Of a DNA stretch of 6,662 bases, positions 5,100 through 6,662 are shown piece by piece; position 1 is the stretch's first letter; each line of letters begins with the position of its first letter. A program made the position numbers and the translations under genes. Below the pieces are notes generated by a model, which saw nothing but the letters and a program-made list of their open reading frames with translations, did no database searches and had not been told where the DNA came from. This DNA is from an uncultured Collinsella sp. (lineage in GTDB: Bacteria > Actinomycetota > Coriobacteriia > Coriobacteriales > Coriobacteriaceae): the NCBI GenBank assembly GCA_902478875.1, contig CABSMZ010000107.1, positions 1 through 6,662 on the forward strand, in the 5' to 3' direction.

Positions 5100-5127
5100 G
5101 TATCACGCGGATGGGCCGCGCGGATAC
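5100..5127 (-). other. Interrupted hairpin just after argG
   Basis: GTATC/GATAC (5100-5104 with 5123-5127) and CGCGG/CCGCG (5106-5110 with 5116-5120) stack into a 10-bp interrupted stem with a 5-nt loop, 15 nt downstream of the argG stop. No T-run follows on the minus strand, so it is more likely a 3'-end stabiliser than a terminator. Confidence 0.35.
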
Positions 5128-5142
5128 CAAGGGAAGGAGGCG

Positions 5143-6369
5143 CTAGGCCTGGGCGGCAGCAGAGCTGGGGCCCTGGACCTTTGCCCACGTCTTGAGTGAC
5201 AGCGTATCGATCTCGATAAAGCCGGCGCTGGCCTTCTCGTCAAACGTAGTGTCGCGGTCGTAGGTAGCCAGACCGTAGTCATACAGGCTAAACGGGCTCT
5301 TGCGGCCGACGACATGGCAGTTGCCCTTAAAGAACTTCAGACGGACGGTGCCGGTCACGAACTTCTGGGTGTCGGCCATAAAGGCGTCGAGCGCGTTTTT
5401 GAGCGGGCTGTACCACTGGCCGTTGTACACGGCGGTGGCCCAATCCTGCTCGAGCTTGATCTTGGTCTTGAGCAGGTCGCCCTCGACGCAAATGTCCTCG
5501 AGCGCCTTGTGGGCGGTGATGAGCGTCAGGGCGCCGGGAACCTCGTAGCACTCGCGGCTCTTAAGGCCCACCAGGCGATCCTCGACCAGATCGAGACGGC
5601 CAAAGCCATTGTCGCCGGAGATCTTGTTGAGGGAGATGACAATCTCGGAGAGCTTCATCTTCTTGCCGTCGACGGCGACGGGCTTGCCGGCCTCAAACTC
5701 AATCTCGGTGTAGGTCGGGGTGTCCGGCGTGTCCTCGGGGTTCTTAGTCATAACCCAAGCGTCATCGAGCGGCTCGTTCCAGGGATCCTCCAGGTGGCCG
5801 CACTCAATGGCACGACCCCACAGGTTGTCGTCGATGGAGTAGGGGTTGTCGTTGGCACCCTCGGGAACCGGCACGTTGTGGGCGTGGGCATAGGCGACCT
5901 CGTCGGGACGGCACTTCAGGTCCCACTCGCGAACCGGGGCGATAACCTTGAGCTCGGGGTCGAGGGCCTTTACGGCGGCCTCAAAACGGACCTGGTCGTT
6001 GCCCTTGCCGGTGCAGCCGTGGGCGACGTAGGTAGCGCCAAACTCGTGGGCGACCTCAACAAGCTTCTTGGCAAGCAGCGGGCGAGACAGGGCGGAGAGC
6101 AGCGGATACTTGTTCTCGTACATGGAGTTTGCTGCGATGGCCTTAGTCAGGAACTCATCAGAGAACTCGTCGCGCAGGTCGAGCACCTGGCAATCGAGAA
6201 CGCCCAGGTCGAGCGCCTTCTGCTTCTTGGCATCCAGTCCGGTCTCTTCCTGGCCCACGTTGCCGCAGACACAAACGACATCGAGATTCTTCTCGTCCTG
6301 GAGCCATTTGACACATACGGATGTATCAAGACCACCGGAATATGCGAGAACGACTTTTTCCTTGCTCAT
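5143..6369 (-). CDS. argG: Argininosuccinate synthase
   Basis: This 408-residue cytosolic enzyme joins citrulline and aspartate, using ATP to form a citrullyl-AMP intermediate, and yields argininosuccinate for ArgH. The ATP-pyrophosphatase loop AYSGGLDTS is at 9-17. AHGCTGKGNDQVRFE at 116-130 and YSIDDNLWGRAIECG at 177-191 are the family's substrate-binding signatures, and GRKSPFSLYDY is at 355-365. Length matches the common bacterial form of about 400 residues; the alanine-rich tail (PSSAAAQA) is unremarkable. The frame stays open 17 codons further upstream to 6420, but MSKEKVVLAYSGG aligns with family starts and AAAGGA (6377-6382) is 7 nt before the ATG. It is the first gene of the leftward arginine cluster and has a structured leader of at least 170 nt. 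Confidence 0.97.
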   Translation of the reverse strand: MSKEKVVLAYSGGLDTSVCVKWLQDEKNLDVVCVCGNVGQEETGLDAKKQKALDLGVLDCQVLDLRDEFSDEFLTKAIAANSMYENKYPLLSALSRPLLAKKLVEVAHEFGATYVAHGCTGKGNDQVRFEAAVKALDPELKVIAPVREWDLKCRPDEVAYAHAHNVPVPEGANDNPYSIDDNLWGRAIECGHLEDPWNEPLDDAWVMTKNPEDTPDTPTYTEIEFEAGKPVAVDGKKMKLSEIVISLNKISGDNGFGRLDLVEDRLVGLKSRECYEVPGALTLITAHKALEDICVEGDLLKTKIKLEQDWATAVYNGQWYSPLKNALDAFMADTQKFVTGTVRLKFFKGNCHVVGRKSPFSLYDYGLATYDRDTTFDEKASAGFIEIDTLSLKTWAKVQGPSSAAAQA

Positions 6370-6376
6370 GGCTGTT

Positions 6377-6382
6377 TCCTTT
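6377..6382 (-). promoter_or_regulatory. Ribosome-binding site that fixes the argG start
   Basis: AAAGGA on the minus strand lies 7 nt before the ATG at 6369. It would be inside the gene if the upstream in-frame start at 6420 were used, so it supports the 408-residue protein. Confidence 0.7.
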
Positions 6383-6421
6383 CGCCCTTGGTAGCTAGTT
6401 AGAACATCGGTCAGTTGCAAG

Positions 6422-6544
6422 TCACCTTGAGGTCAAAAACCGTGCAATATCAGGTTAAATAGCAAAAATCAGCACATACATGCCCTAGAAACATGCAGCA
6501 ATGTCGTGCTAAAACCCAACGACCTCAAAATGACTCTGTTGAGG
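6422..6544 (-). promoter_or_regulatory. argG upstream region with repeated CCTCAA motifs and competing pairings
   Basis: TCACCTTGAGGTCA (6422-6435) is a near-palindrome 53 nt from the argG start. GACCTCAA (6521-6528) is the exact inverse of TTGAGGTC (6427-6434). TTGAGG occurs again at 6539-6544 and forms a 6-bp hairpin with 6523-6528. In a leftward transcript the middle segment (6521-6528) could pair either with the first (6539-6544) or with the last (6427-6434), an attenuator-like layout. A hairpin of 6471-6475 with 6506-6510, extended by ACAT/ATGT, sits between. Alternatively the motifs are binding sites for a regulator such as ArgR, although they do not match the E. coli or Bacillus ARG box. 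No clear promoter was found. Confidence 0.35.
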
Positions 6545-6622
6545 CAATTCGCCCCATGCGGACAGAGACGATTGTTATCGTCGTCGGGAAATTGCGCGCT
6601 GGCGTCGGATGGCATTGTCTGC

Positions 6623-6662
6623 CTGTCTCTTATACACATCTGACGCTGCCGACGACGGAGAG
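6623..6662. other. Residual Nextera sequencing adapter (not genomic)
   Basis: CTGTCTCTTATACACATCT (6623-6641) is the Tn5 mosaic-end sequence used in Nextera libraries. GACGCTGCCGACGA (6642-6655) is the read-1-side adapter that follows it. The last seven bases, CGGAGAG, match the start of the reverse complement of the i5 index I remember as S511 (TCTCTCCG). The contig therefore ends in untrimmed library adapter, and true sequence stops at 6622. This is not a natural Tn5 insertion, because the adapter-specific part continues beyond the 19-bp end. Confidence 0.97.

Noticed and set aside
5314..6402. 362-codon plus-strand ORF opposite argG
   Set aside because: argG is unambiguous on the other strand. 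The shadow is made of repeated Val-Gly-Leu stretches typical of a reversed GC-rich gene.
6422..6435. ARG box for ArgR
   Set aside because: The near-palindrome does not match the E. coli or Bacillus ARG box, so only an unassigned operator-like site is claimed.
6623..6641. Tn5/IS50-type transposon end at the right edge
   Set aside because: The 19-bp mosaic end is followed by the synthetic Nextera adapter and index, not by transposon DNA.

Overview
The window is ordinary bacterial chromosome with moderately high GC and short, hairpin-rich intergenic gaps. It is best read as a gut actinobacterium of the Coriobacteriia, most like Collinsella. That assignment is an inference from base composition, protein style and gene set; there is no rRNA or marker gene here to prove it. 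Five genes are confidently identified: an iron-sulfur L-cysteine desulfidase (cyuA family, minus), ribose-5-phosphate isomerase B (rpiB, plus), nucleoside diphosphate kinase (ndk, minus), argininosuccinate lyase (argH, minus) and argininosuccinate synthase (argG, minus). A sixth, unrecognised 56-codon gene with a good ribosome-binding site lies between argG and argH. The left edge may hold the first 14 codons of another minus-strand gene.

Layout from left to right: a 98-nt nested palindrome (52-149) and a perfect 12-bp hairpin (163-190) follow the cysteine desulfidase gene. That gene and rpiB diverge from a 271-bp control region carrying a promoter and a paired 11-bp direct repeat. rpiB and ndk converge on two strong terminator hairpins, one for each strand. 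A 385-bp gap between argH and ndk holds the ndk promoter, a 16-bp operator-like palindrome, a segment with mutually exclusive pairings and the argH terminator. argG, the small gene and argH then run leftward in that order. A strong GC-rich hairpin between argG and the small gene suggests that argG and argH are not simply one uninterrupted message.

argG and argH catalyse the last two steps of arginine synthesis (citrulline + aspartate to argininosuccinate, then to arginine + fumarate). rpiB interconverts ribose-5-phosphate and ribulose-5-phosphate, and ndk balances nucleoside triphosphates. The cysteine desulfidase breaks cysteine down to pyruvate, ammonia and sulfide. I see no defence system, mobile element, CRISPR array, tRNA or rRNA.

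The last 40 bases (6623-6662) are not genomic. They match the Nextera transposase adapter and the first seven bases of an i5 index, so the biological sequence ends at 6622. Apart from this artefact, the items most worth a second look are the small gene between argG and argH, the 98-nt palindrome, and the argG leader, which has a possible two-state pairing.
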